Of a DNA stretch of 64,000 nucleotides, positions 8,149 to 16,354 are shown piece by piece. Numbering within the stretch: position 1 is the first letter of the stretch; each line of letters begins with the position of its first letter. The notes under the pieces were generated by a model. It searched no databases and was not told the DNA's origin. It saw nothing but the letters and a program-made list of their open reading frames with translations. A program made the position numbers and the translations under genes. Origin of the DNA: Flavobacterium sp. KACC 22761 (GTDB lineage: Bacteria > Bacteroidota > Bacteroidia > Flavobacteriales > Flavobacteriaceae); NCBI RefSeq assembly GCF_034058155.1, contig NZ_CP139148.1, positions 2,480,001-2,544,000 on the forward strand. The letters are read 5' to 3'.

Positions 8149-10218
8149 TTGATTTCACAAAGTACAATTGATGCTGTTTTTGAAACTGCTCGAGTAGAGG
8201 AGGTTATTGGCGATTTTGTTAATTTAAAACGTGCCGGAAGTAACTTTAAAGGCTTGAGTCCCTTCTCGGATGAGCGCTCTCCGTCGTTCATGGTTTCGCC
8301 AGCAAAAGGAATCTGGAAAGATTTTAGTACGGGAAAAGGAGGGAATTCGGTTAAATTCCTAATGGAACATTCGCAGTTTACTTATCCAGAAGCTATTCGG
8401 TATTTAGCTCGAAAATATAATATTGAAATCGAAGAAACGGAACAAACGGATGCTGAAAAAGCCATGACGGATGTTCGCGAAAGTATGTATTTGGTTTCAG
8501 AATTTGCAAAAGATTATTTTCATAAGACACTTTTAAATTCGGAAGAAGGAAAAGCGATTGGGCTTTCTTACTTTAAAGAAAGAGGTTTTACGAATGAAAC
8601 CATCAAAAAATTTAGTTTAGGATATTCGCCAGAAACATGGGATGCTTTAACAAAAGAAGCATTAGGGAAAGGATATAAATTAGAGTTTTTAGAAAGTACA
8701 GGTTTAACCATTCCAAGAGAAGACCGTCCATTTGATCGTTTTAAAGGTCGTGTAATGTTCCCGATTGAAAGTATGTCGGGACGTGTTTTAGGTTTCGGAG
8801 GACGTATTTTAACCAATGACAAAAAAGCGGCAAAATACCTGAATTCACCAGAAAGCGATATTTACCATAAAAGCAAAGTGCTCTACGGTATTTTTCAGGC
8901 AAAACAATCGATAGCAAAACTAAATAATTGCTATTTGGTTGAAGGTTATACCGATGTGATTCAGTTTAATCAATCTGGAATTGAGAATGTCGTGGCGTCA
9001 TCAGGAACTGCTTTAACGCCAGATCAAATTCGATTGATTAATCGCCTTACCCGAAATATTACGGTACTTTTTGACGGTGACGCAGCGGGACTTCGTGCAG
9101 CCATTCGAGGAATCGATTTGATTTTGGAAGAAGGCATGAATGTGAGGGTTTGCGCATTTCCTGATGGAGAAGATCCGGACAGTTTTGCAAGGAAAACGCC
9201 TCATGACGAACTAGTTGCTTATCTCGAAAACAACAGTAAAGATTTTATACAGTTTAAGGCTTCGATTTTGATGAACGAAGCTAAAAACGATCCAATCAAA
9301 AAAGCCGATTTGATTCGCGATATGGTTGCCAGTATTTCTAAAATACCAGATCGTATTCAGCGTGAAGTATATGTTCAGGAATGTGCCCGAATAATGGATA
9401 TTTCAGAACAAGTTTTAGTTAGTACATTAGCACAGCTGATTCAAAAAGATATTGCAGAAGCAAATAAAAAGCAAAAACAAGAGCAAAAACCTTTTGAAGT
9501 TCATAGAAACCAACCTCCACAAAATGCAGGAAGTTTTTCTGGAGGAGATCCAGAAGATCCAAGAACTGGCCCGCCAGAAGGGTACGATTATCCCGGAGAT
9601 ATGGGCTACCAAGAACCGTCTCAAAAAGTTGATATTTTATATGGTTTTGAAAGGAAAGTTATTGAATTATTGTTGCTTTACGGAAGTGTAGAAGAGGATT
9701 TTGAAGATGTTTTCTTGAAAGCAGATGAAGAGGGAAATGTCAAAGAAGTATCCGAAAAACGAAGATATAGAGTTTTTGAAAAAATCTATTTGAGTTTGCA
9801 AGAAGACGAAATCGAACTTTCGAATCAATTGTTCCAAGATATTTTCAATAATTTGATTAATTTTTTCAATCAGAATGAAGTTTTCAGTTTAGATAAATAT
9901 TTGATGCATTTACAACCAGAGTTTGCTCAGGAAGTGACAAATATTTTAATGGAAGATGAAAAAGTGGTCATTCACGATTGGGAAGGGCAAAATATTTTTC
10001 CGAAACACAAAAATGTGACTATTGAGCAAAATGTTTCGGATACTATATTTTCATTAAGATGGTTTTTGGTGTCAAAAATCATTCATGATTTGAAAAATTC
10101 GTTGATTACAGATCCACAAGATGATAACTCAGAAGTTTTATCGATGGTTGTAGATTATTCTAAATTGTTGAATAATTTTTCGAAGAAATTAGGAAGAGTA
10201 GTTGTTCCTTATCACTAA
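8149..10218 (+). CDS. dnaG: DNA primase DnaG
   Basis: 689 aa replicative primase that lays RNA primers at the fork. A TTG start is chosen because MISQSTIDAVFETARVEEVI is the complete family N-terminus. The N-terminal zinc-ribbon fold is recognisable (GLSPFSDERSPSF ... IWKDFSTGKGG), but all four zinc ligands are replaced (see findings). The Toprim core follows: YLVEGYTDVIQF with its Glu (about 264-275) and LFDGDAAG. A Gln/Pro/Gly-rich linker (about 440-490) joins the C-terminal helicase-binding-like region. It stands alone and has a good terminator. Confidence 0.93.
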   Translation: MISQSTIDAVFETARVEEVIGDFVNLKRAGSNFKGLSPFSDERSPSFMVSPAKGIWKDFSTGKGGNSVKFLMEHSQFTYPEAIRYLARKYNIEIEETEQTDAEKAMTDVRESMYLVSEFAKDYFHKTLLNSEEGKAIGLSYFKERGFTNETIKKFSLGYSPETWDALTKEALGKGYKLEFLESTGLTIPREDRPFDRFKGRVMFPIESMSGRVLGFGGRILTNDKKAAKYLNSPESDIYHKSKVLYGIFQAKQSIAKLNNCYLVEGYTDVIQFNQSGIENVVASSGTALTPDQIRLINRLTRNITVLFDGDAAGLRAAIRGIDLILEEGMNVRVCAFPDGEDPDSFARKTPHDELVAYLENNSKDFIQFKASILMNEAKNDPIKKADLIRDMVASISKIPDRIQREVYVQECARIMDISEQVLVSTLAQLIQKDIAEANKKQKQEQKPFEVHRNQPPQNAGSFSGGDPEDPRTGPPEGYDYPGDMGYQEPSQKVDILYGFERKVIELLLLYGSVEEDFEDVFLKADEEGNVKEVSEKRRYRVFEKIYLSLQEDEIELSNQLFQDIFNNLINFFNQNEVFSLDKYLMHLQPEFAQEVTNILMEDEKVVIHDWEGQNIFPKHKNVTIEQNVSDTIFSLRWFLVSKIIHDLKNSLITDPQDDNSEVLSMVVDYSKLLNNFSKKLGRVVVPYH

Positions 10219-10224
10219 AAAATC

Positions 10225-10262
10225 AAAAAGCTCTATATTGATAAACAATACAGAGCTTTTTT
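10225..10262 (+). terminator. dnaG terminator
   Basis: Stem AAAAAGCTCT-ATATTG with CAATA-CAGAGCTTTTTT, loop of about five bases, then a T-run. It can also serve the convergent response-regulator gene. Confidence 0.85.
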
Positions 10263-10297
10263 ATTACTGTTGATTGCCGAAGCAAATCAGCATTAAA

Positions 10298-10927
10298 TTA
10301 AATAATTTCTAAAGTCTTAGCTTTGTTTACTAAGTCAACTAAATTAGTAACGTTTAATTTAGTCAATAATCTTAATTTGTAAGTACTGATCGTTTTTTCG
10401 TTCAGATTTAAGATTTTAGAAATTTCATTGTTTTTCTTTCCGTCACTTAAGTAACGCAAAACTTCAATCTCGCGATTAGAAAGTTTTCTGTACAAACGTT
10501 CGCTCTTGCTTTGTTTAGCAATAAGGGCCATGTTTTTGCGAACTGTTTCGTTGATAATAATTTTTCCTTCGTGTACTTTAATAATTGAAAGACCTAAAGT
10601 TTCAAGTTTTTCTGTTTTGTGTACATACCCCGAAACCCCCGCTTTAATTGCATTTGGAGCATACATTTGTTCAGCGAGGTCACTAAAAATTACAATTTTT
10701 GTTTTTGGGAAATTCTTCAAGATAGATTTCACTTCAAAGATGCTTGATAGACCTTCTAACTCTAGATCTAGAATTAGAATGTCGATCTCCTTCGTCTGAA
10801 GAATGTCTCTAACCATTGAAAAATTGCCTACGTTGGCAACAATTGAAATTTGATCGTGGTCTTTAAAATAAGACTTAACGCCAAAGTGCGTCACAGGATG
10901 ATTGTCTGCTAGACATACTTTAATCAT
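10298..10927 (-). CDS. NarL/LuxR-family response regulator
   Basis: 209 aa from the ATG at 10925-10927; an upstream in-frame ATG would add 27 residues that do not belong to a receiver domain. The receiver spans about residues 1-118, with the phospho-accepting Asp in DILILDLELEG, the Thr/Ser switch in IVIFSDLAEQ, and Lys in YVHKTEK. A LuxR helix-turn-helix occupies about 142-200 (LSNREIEVLRYLSDGKKNNE, ISKILNLNEKTISTYKLRLL). No histidine kinase is encoded nearby, so its partner and regulon are unknown. The orphan arrangement with dnaG and nadE as neighbours gives no functional clue. Confidence 0.9.
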   Translation of the reverse strand: MIKVCLADNHPVTHFGVKSYFKDHDQISIVANVGNFSMVRDILQTKEIDILILDLELEGLSSIFEVKSILKNFPKTKIVIFSDLAEQMYAPNAIKAGVSGYVHKTEKLETLGLSIIKVHEGKIIINETVRKNMALIAKQSKSERLYRKLSNREIEVLRYLSDGKKNNEISKILNLNEKTISTYKLRLLTKLNVTNLVDLVNKAKTLEII

Positions 10928-11020
10928 AATTTTTACCTTTTTAGAATTGTTATCATGTTTTTGGAACGGTAAAATTAATAAATAAATTCTGTAGTTTATA
11001 GCTGACAAATGTTAAAACTT

Positions 11021-11827
11021 TTATTTTAACGTTTTTGGTATCAAACAAACCGGAATTGATTCCATTTTATGCTTGTTGCTGGTGTTTAATCGTTTATAAA
11101 TTTCAAAGACAGTTTTTTCTCTTCCATTAAAGTCACCTGCCGTCTTTCCTGACTCCGCCGCTAACATCGCCCATTCTAGTTCGTCATAACTTGCTCCAAG
11201 TTGATCTTCATCGGTACGATTATCACCAAATAATCCATCAGTTGGTGCAGCTGTTAAAATGGATTGCGGAATTTGCAAAAATTCTCCTAAAGCATAAACA
11301 TCAGACTTCATTAAATCAGCAATCGGACTCAAATCAACTCCTCCATCGCCATATTTTGTGTAAAAACCAACACCAAAATCTTCGACTTTATTTCCGGTTC
11401 CGGCAACTAAAAGACCATGAATTCCGGCTAGATAATATAATGATGTCATTCTTATACGAGCACGTGTGTTTGCTAGAGAAAGATTGACTTTTGCTTCGTC
11501 GTCAGTTTTTGGTACTGCGCTTTTAAAAGCTTCAAAAGTAGCAGTCAAATCAGTTTGCACGCTTGAAACGTTTGGAAAACGTTTTTTTAATTGTTCAATA
11601 TGCTCTTTTGCTCTTGAAACTTGACTTTCGGCCTGATGAATCGGCATTTCAACACATAAAATCTGTAAACCTGTCTGAGCACACAATGTAGAAGTCACCG
11701 CAGAGTCCACTCCGCCAGAAATTCCAATTACAAAACCATTTACTTTTGCGCTCTCAGCATAATTTTTTAGCCACTCTACAATGTGGATGTTTACTTTTTC
11801 TGTTTGAATCGTACTTTTTTTAGCCAT
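11021..11827 (-). CDS. nadE: NH3-dependent NAD+ synthetase
   Basis: 268 aa enzyme that amidates deamido-NAD to NAD using ATP and ammonia, the last step of NAD synthesis. The PP-loop is GISGGVDSAVTS (about residues 38-49). Further motifs are GTGNKVEDFGVGFYTKYGDG and DLSPIADLMKSDVYALGEFL, which bind NaAD and the second substrate. There is no nitrilase/glutaminase domain, so it depends on free ammonia. Length is as in E. coli NadE. It diverges from gldB with about 100 bases between. Confidence 0.93.
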   Translation of the reverse strand: MAKKSTIQTEKVNIHIVEWLKNYAESAKVNGFVIGISGGVDSAVTSTLCAQTGLQILCVEMPIHQAESQVSRAKEHIEQLKKRFPNVSSVQTDLTATFEAFKSAVPKTDDEAKVNLSLANTRARIRMTSLYYLAGIHGLLVAGTGNKVEDFGVGFYTKYGDGGVDLSPIADLMKSDVYALGEFLQIPQSILTAAPTDGLFGDNRTDEDQLGASYDELEWAMLAAESGKTAGDFNGREKTVFEIYKRLNTSNKHKMESIPVCLIPKTLK

Positions 11828-11856
11828 AATAGTTCAAGTTTTAAGATACAGGGATG

Positions 11857-11864
11857 TATATTTG
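11857..11864 (+). promoter_or_regulatory. TATATTTG box upstream of gldB
   Basis: TATATTTG matches TAnnTTTG, 61 bases before the gldB ATG in the nadE-gldB divergent gap. No TTG is found 19-21 bases upstream, so the match is partial. On the opposite strand TTTG-N18-TATCTTAA could drive nadE. Confidence 0.4.
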
Positions 11865-11925
11865 CACAAATATTTTAAGTATGTATTTATTTAAATTTAT
11901 GCAACACAAATCTAATTAAAATAAA

Positions 11926-12882
11926 ATGAAATTATATCGCTTTGCAGTGCTTCTGTGTTTGTTTTTTTTGTCTTGTGAACAAAAAAGCAAAGTCGAAAAA
12001 CAAGTTGAGGAAATTCCAGTAGATATTAAAGTAGAACGTTTTGATAAAGCATTTTTTGAAGCTAAGCCAGAAGATCTTGGTAAATTAAAAAAGCAATATC
12101 CATTCTTTTTTCCGGCAGGAAATGATGACGCTGTCTGGATTCAAAAAATGCAGGAACCAATTTGGCGTGAAGTATATGCTGAGGTGCAAAAAAAGTATTC
12201 CAATTTTGAGCCGGTTCGCGCAGAGTTTAATTCGCTTTTTCAGCATGTGAAATATTATTTTCCTAAAACGAAAACGCCAAAAGTAATTACGGTAATCGGG
12301 GAAATGGATTATAACACTAAAGCAATTTATGCTGACAGTTTAGTTGTTGTCGCTTTAGAATTGTATTTAGGAAAAGAACATAAGTTTTATGAGTTTCCTG
12401 CTTATTTAAAGCAGAATTTTGAAGAGAAACAAATCATGCCCGATGTGGTTTCTAGTTTTACATACAGAAATATTCCGGCATTTCCTGATCGAAGCTTGCT
12501 TTCGCAGATGATTTTCGAAGGGAAACAGTTGTATGCTAAAGATTTGCTTTTGCCTGAATATTCAGATGCCGATAAAATGGGATATACTCCAGAGCAAATA
12601 AAATGGTGCGAAGAAAATGAAGCGTATATGTGGCGCTATTTTCTGGAAAAAGAAATGCTTTATAGCGATGATCCAAAACTTACAACCCGCTTTATTGCAC
12701 CAGCACCGTTTTCGAAATTTTATTTAGAGATTGATAACGAATCGCCAGGAAGAGTAGGCGCATGGATTGGATGGCAGATGGTGCGTTCGTACATGAAAAA
12801 TAACAATGTATCTTTGCAGGAATTGCTAAAAGTAAATGCAAAAGAAATTTTCGAAAAGTCAAAATATAAACCTAAGAAATAA
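11926..12882 (+). CDS. gldB: gliding motility lipoprotein GldB
   Basis: 318 aa lipoprotein required for gliding in Flavobacterium. The signal peptide ends with FFLSC, giving lipidated Cys17. The rest matches GldB: an early 'VERFDKAFFEAKPEDLGKLK' segment and 'QYPFFFPAGNDDAVW', a central 'VITVIGEMDYNTKAIYADSL', and 'RFIAPAPFSKFYLEIDNESP' with 'GRVGAWIGWQMVRSYMKNN' at the C-terminus, similar to the zinc-free relatives of DUF2268 peptidase-like proteins. The stop codon shares one base with the gldC ATG, so the two are translated together. Known mutants in the family are non-gliding. Confidence 0.93.
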   Translation: MKLYRFAVLLCLFFLSCEQKSKVEKQVEEIPVDIKVERFDKAFFEAKPEDLGKLKKQYPFFFPAGNDDAVWIQKMQEPIWREVYAEVQKKYSNFEPVRAEFNSLFQHVKYYFPKTKTPKVITVIGEMDYNTKAIYADSLVVVALELYLGKEHKFYEFPAYLKQNFEEKQIMPDVVSSFTYRNIPAFPDRSLLSQMIFEGKQLYAKDLLLPEYSDADKMGYTPEQIKWCEENEAYMWRYFLEKEMLYSDDPKLTTRFIAPAPFSKFYLEIDNESPGRVGAWIGWQMVRSYMKNNNVSLQELLKVNAKEIFEKSKYKPKK

Positions 12883-13217
12883 TGTCAAATACAATAAATT
12901 CAGAAATTAAATTCAATATAGAATTAGATGAAAACCGTGTTCCAGAAAAATTATCATGGAGTGCACAAGACGGTGGAGTTCGTGATGAAGAAGCAAAAGC
13001 AATAATGTTGTCTATTTGGGATAGCAAAGCCAAAGAAACAATGCGTATTGATTTGTGGACAAAAGATATGCCGGTGGATGAAATGAAAATCTTTTTCCAC
13101 CAGACATTAGTAGCAATGGCGGATACTTTCAAACGTGCAACAGACGACGAAAAAATGTCGGATACAATGAAAGATTTCTGTGATTATTTTGCAGAAAAAC
13201 TGGAATTAACGAAGTAA
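12882..13217 (+). CDS. gldC: gliding motility protein GldC
   Basis: 111 aa. GldC has no signal peptide and is thought to be a soluble protein that assists gliding; in F. johnsoniae it lies right after gldB, as here. Recognisable segments are KLSWSAQDGGVRDEEAKAIM and MRIDLWTKDMPVDEMKIFFH. The ATG overlaps the gldB stop by one base. Its biochemical role is not known. The unit ends at a terminator-like TTGGAATTTGG palindrome. Confidence 0.93.
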   Translation: MSNTINSEIKFNIELDENRVPEKLSWSAQDGGVRDEEAKAIMLSIWDSKAKETMRIDLWTKDMPVDEMKIFFHQTLVAMADTFKRATDDEKMSDTMKDFCDYFAEKLELTK

Positions 13218-13233
13218 ATAAATTCCAATATTA

Positions 13234-13275
13234 AAAATTCCAAATTCCAAACATTACAATTGGAATTTGGATTTT
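13234..13275. terminator. gldC terminator made from a TTGGAATTTGG repeat
   Basis: Arms AAAATTCCAAATTCCAA (13234-13250) and TTGGAATTTGGATTTTT (13259-13275) form a hairpin followed by a T-run. The same word family appears at 13981-14015, 14046-14060, 21064-21120 and 51694-51716. Confidence 0.75.
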
Positions 13276-13295
13276 TTTTATTGACTATTTTAATG

Positions 13296-13928
13296 TTATT
13301 TGACTGATTTTTTATCGATGTCTTTAAAAATTTTCTTCAACGCTTTTGTCATCAATTGGTTGGAGTTTTTGTAAAAGGCAATATTGTCTATAAGTTTGTC
13401 TGACTTTTCGGTTTGCCACATTGGTTGCGAAGATTCTTTTCTTGTAATGCCTACTACATTTTGGGAATAAATTATTTGTTGCAGATTTAGGTCATAAATT
13501 TCGACAATTACCGAAGCTTCATTTTTTCCTGTTTCACTAGCACTCTGATATAGTTCGATTGTAGAGAAGTCGCTTTTGTTCTTTTTTGTAGAAATATTGA
13601 TAAAAAAGTCAAATCCTGTTCCTTCTTTCAGTTCTTTTAATTTGGTTTTATTAGGATTCAAAGGGATTTTTCGAGGAACAAGCAATCCATTTACATCATG
13701 AATATATGATATGCGTTCTCCAAGATTTTTTCTGAAGAATTTCATGGATTCAGCTGTCAGTTGGTCTTTGGAATTTTTAGGTGCGTCTATTTCGTTTAAA
13801 AGCCATTTTCCTGAAGAAAAATCGACACCAGTTTGCTTAGGTGCTAAAAAAATAAATACTGGTGTAGTGCAAGAGGAGAAAAAGAAAAAAAGTAAAGTTA
13901 TACTACAGACGAATTTGGTTTTTTTCAT
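13296..13928 (-). CDS. hypothetical lipoprotein
   Basis: 210 aa. The signal segment ends FFFFSSC, giving a lipidated Cys20. A mixed alpha/beta domain follows (GKWLLNEIDAPKNSKDQLTA, TGFDFFINISTKK, ASVIVEIYDLNLQQIIYSQ), with a basic C-terminus. The fold pattern, a strand with 'I-YDLN-Q-I' and a following helix, resembles small periplasmic proteins that sense or bind at the envelope, but I cannot name the family. It is convergent with gldC and upstream of engB on the same strand, with a palindromic terminator between the two. Confidence 0.75.
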   Translation of the reverse strand: MKKTKFVCSITLLFFFFSSCTTPVFIFLAPKQTGVDFSSGKWLLNEIDAPKNSKDQLTAESMKFFRKNLGERISYIHDVNGLLVPRKIPLNPNKTKLKELKEGTGFDFFINISTKKNKSDFSTIELYQSASETGKNEASVIVEIYDLNLQQIIYSQNVVGITRKESSQPMWQTEKSDKLIDNIAFYKNSNQLMTKALKKIFKDIDKKSVK

Positions 13929-13973
13929 GAACGATAGGTTAATTCGTTCAAAAGTAGGGAAAGAAATTCCAAT

Positions 13974-14022
13974 AAAAAAATCCCAAATTCCAAGTTGTAC
14001 AATTGGAATTTGGGACTTTTTT
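13974..14022. terminator. palindromic terminator between engB and lipoprotein
   Basis: TCCCAAATTCCAA (13981-13993) pairs with TTGGAATTTGGGA (14003-14015), flanked by A-run and T-run, so it can stop transcription in either direction. It follows engB on the minus strand. Confidence 0.75.
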
Positions 14023-14074
14023 ATTGATTTTTTCCTTTCTTTCGATTGGAATTTGGAATTTAAAAATTTGTAAT

Positions 14075-14695
14075 TTAAAACTGGTTGTTGTTTTTAAAAA
14101 CTTCCTGATTTACTTCGTCTATGTATGACAAAAGTTCTTCTTTTCCAATTGATTCTGTCGATGAGGTTACAAAATAATGAGGCATTTCGGCCCAATTATT
14201 AGCATACATTTGTTTTTTGTAAGCTGCAATATGCGAGTCAACTTTTGTTCTGCTTATTTTATCTGCTTTTGTGAAAATAATGCAAAACGGAATTTCGCTC
14301 TCGCCCATGTAAGACATGAATTCAATGTCGATATTTTGCGCTTCGTGGCGAATGTCGATCAAGACAAAAGCACAAACAAGCTGTTCTCTGTTTTCAAAAT
14401 AATCAGTAATAAATTGCTGAAAAACAGATTTGGTTTTTTTAGAAACTTTTGCATATCCATAACCTGGCAAATCGACCAAAAACCAATTATTGTTGATTTT
14501 GAAGTGATTTATCAATTGTGTTTTTCCAGGTTTTCCTGATGTTTTTGCTAAATTTTTATGATTGGTAATCATATTGATCAAAGATGATTTACCAACATTT
14601 GATCGGCCAATAAAAGCGTATTCTGGCAAAAATTCAGCCGGGCATTTTGAAGCGTCAGAATTGCTGACAATGAATTCGGCAGAAGTAATTTTCAT
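14075..14695 (-). CDS. engB: ribosome biogenesis GTP-binding protein EngB/YsxC
   Basis: 206 aa small GTPase that acts in assembly of the large ribosomal subunit. Motifs: G1 GRSNVGKSSLI (about residues 31-41), the switch region TSGKPGKTQLINH, G3 DLPGYGYAKVSK, and G4 TKADKISR. Length is normal for the family. It is followed 43 bases upstream (on the minus strand, before it) by the alpha/beta hydrolase gene, so the two may be cotranscribed in the order hydrolase-engB. Confidence 0.95.
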   Translation of the reverse strand: MKITSAEFIVSNSDASKCPAEFLPEYAFIGRSNVGKSSLINMITNHKNLAKTSGKPGKTQLINHFKINNNWFLVDLPGYGYAKVSKKTKSVFQQFITDYFENREQLVCAFVLIDIRHEAQNIDIEFMSYMGESEIPFCIIFTKADKISRTKVDSHIAAYKKQMYANNWAEMPHYFVTSSTESIGKEELLSYIDEVNQEVFKNNNQF

Positions 14696-14738
14696 GTTTT
14701 TTTGTTTTTAAACTTTCTTAAAAATAGAAAGTTAGATA

Positions 14739-15503
14739 CTATAATTTCTGCTCAGTAAGCCATTTTTCAAGAATCTCGTTGAATTCATCAGGATGTTCCA
14801 TCATAGCGGCGTGTCCACATTTGTCAATCCAATACAAAGTTGAATTTGGCAATAATTTATCAAATTCTTCGGCAACATTTGGAGGTGTTACAGAATCATT
14901 TTTACCCCAAATGATGCAAGTTTCTACAGTCATTTTTGGTAAATCTTTAGCCATATTATGACGAATTGCGCTTTTTGCAATCGTTAAAGTCTTGATTAAT
15001 TTGATTCGGTCATTAGCAGTTGCATAAACTTCATCGATCAATTCTGGAGTAGCAATCGCAGGATCATAAAACACATCTTCAGCTTTCTTTTTGATATATT
15101 CATAATCTCCTCTTCTTGGATAGCTGTCGCCCATCGCACTTTCGTAAAGACCAGAACTTCCTGTAATTACAAGTCCAACAACTTTTTCAGGGTAAAGTTT
15201 TGTATGGTATAATGCGATATGTCCTCCCAATGAATTTCCAAGTAGAATTACTTTGTCAAAACCTTTAAAAGCGATAAAATCTTTTACATATTTGGCAAAA
15301 CTTTTCACGTTTGTTTTTAAAATGCTTTGCGTGTAGATTGGCAAATCCGGGATTACCACTTTGTATCCTTTCGACGGGAAATATTGCGCTACACCATCAA
15401 AATTACTAAGGCCTCCCATTAACCCGTGTAAAATTACGATAGGAGTTCCTTCTCCAGCTTCAAAATAGCTGTACTTGCCTTCTTTTTTGTAGTGTTTGTC
15501 CAT
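14739..15503 (-). CDS. alpha/beta hydrolase
   Basis: 254 aa serine hydrolase without signal peptide. The oxyanion strand is VILHGLMGGLSNFDG; the nucleophile elbow is GNSLGGH (Ser about 93); the acid is the Asp in WGKNDSVTPP; and the His is in CGHAAMMEHPDEF. The cap region carries a Tyr/Arg-rich segment (SYPRRGDYEYIKKKAEDVFY). Such enzymes include esterases and the MhpC/BphD-like C-C hydrolases; the substrate cannot be told here. It precedes engB on the same strand. Confidence 0.88.
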   Translation of the reverse strand: MDKHYKKEGKYSYFEAGEGTPIVILHGLMGGLSNFDGVAQYFPSKGYKVVIPDLPIYTQSILKTNVKSFAKYVKDFIAFKGFDKVILLGNSLGGHIALYHTKLYPEKVVGLVITGSSGLYESAMGDSYPRRGDYEYIKKKAEDVFYDPAIATPELIDEVYATANDRIKLIKTLTIAKSAIRHNMAKDLPKMTVETCIIWGKNDSVTPPNVAEEFDKLLPNSTLYWIDKCGHAAMMEHPDEFNEILEKWLTEQKL

Positions 15504-15880
15504 TTAATCTTATGCCAATTTCAATTTCGACAAATATAGGGTTAAATAAATAAAAATGAATTTTTGCTGCCGTTTTTTAACTAGATAATTTATGTAGAAT
15601 TTATAACTGGTTAAAAATCAGCTTTTAGGGTGTTATTTGGTAAAAAAGTCAAATGTTAAGAAATCGATATAAAAATCATTTTTTTAAGAAAAATAGTGCT
15701 TAATTTTTTTGAATGATTAGTGTTATTAAGAAAACACTAATAATAAGTTAAACTATTGATTGTCTATGGCTTAGTGAAGGTGGTAGAAAAGTGGTTAAAC
15801 TTATTAACAAAGTGGTATATTGTGGTAAAATGTGGTAATATTTTTTATATTTTTGTCCTATAACATCTTAATTGATTTTT
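15504..15880. promoter_or_regulatory. divergent regulatory region upstream of the dcw cluster
   Basis: About 370 bases between the hydrolase gene and mraZ. The left half is AT-rich with A-runs and shows nothing specific. The right half contains five GTGG-centred repeats (see next entry) and the TATTTTTG box at 15848-15855, which fits TAnnTTTG. Confidence 0.6.
15780..15837 (+). promoter_or_regulatory. putative MraZ operator, repeated GTGGTA boxes
   Basis: GTGGTA or GTGGTT occurs at 15780, 15791, 15812, 15822 and 15832. The last three are spaced by exactly 10 bp (one helical turn), the first two by 11 bp and the gap between groups is 21 bp, so all lie on one DNA face. MraZ is known to bind direct repeats upstream of its own operon (TGGGN in E. 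coli, AAAGTG in Mycoplasma), and several copies here read AAAGTGG. The array ends 11 bases before the TATTTTTG box. Confidence 0.6.
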
Positions 15881-16354
15881 TTGAACACAATTGTTGGAAC
15901 ATATGAGTGTAAAGTTGATGCTAAAGGAAGGCTAATGATGCCTGCGCCTTTGAAAAAGCAATTGGCTTCGTCACTTCAAGACGGTTTCGTTTTGAAACGC
16001 TCCGTTTTTCAGCCGTGTTTAGAATTGTATCCAATGGAAGAATGGAATTTGATGATGCAAAAAATCAATAAGCTTAATCGCTTTGTAAAAAAAAACAATG
16101 ATTTCATTCGAAGATTTACTGCTGGAGTTAAAATGGTAGAGATTGATGCATTAGGAAGATTGCTGGTGCCGAAAGATCTGGTTGCTTTTTCAAGTATTTC
16201 TAAAGATGTTGTTTTTTCTTCTGCGGTTAATATTGTGGAAATTTGGGATAAAGATTTATACGAAAAATCAATAAGCGGCGAAGATATGGATTTTGCTGAT
16301 TTAGCCGAGGAGGTAATGGGAAATATTAATGACGACGACAATGGAATATCATAA
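15881..16354 (+). CDS. mraZ: transcriptional regulator MraZ
   Basis: 157 aa from TTG at 15881 (MNTIVGTYECKVDAKGR); an in-frame TTG at 15872 would add three residues. Two MraZ/AbrB-like swapped-hairpin domains are seen: GTYECKVDAKGRLMMPAPLK near the start and GVKMVEIDALGRLLVPKDLV in the middle, each with the D-x-x-GR core. MraZ forms a ring that binds direct repeats in the promoter of its own cluster; a matching array lies just upstream. The end overlaps rsmH by 26 bases. Confidence 0.9.
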   Translation: MNTIVGTYECKVDAKGRLMMPAPLKKQLASSLQDGFVLKRSVFQPCLELYPMEEWNLMMQKINKLNRFVKKNNDFIRRFTAGVKMVEIDALGRLLVPKDLVAFSSISKDVVFSSAVNIVEIWDKDLYEKSISGEDMDFADLAEEVMGNINDDDNGIS

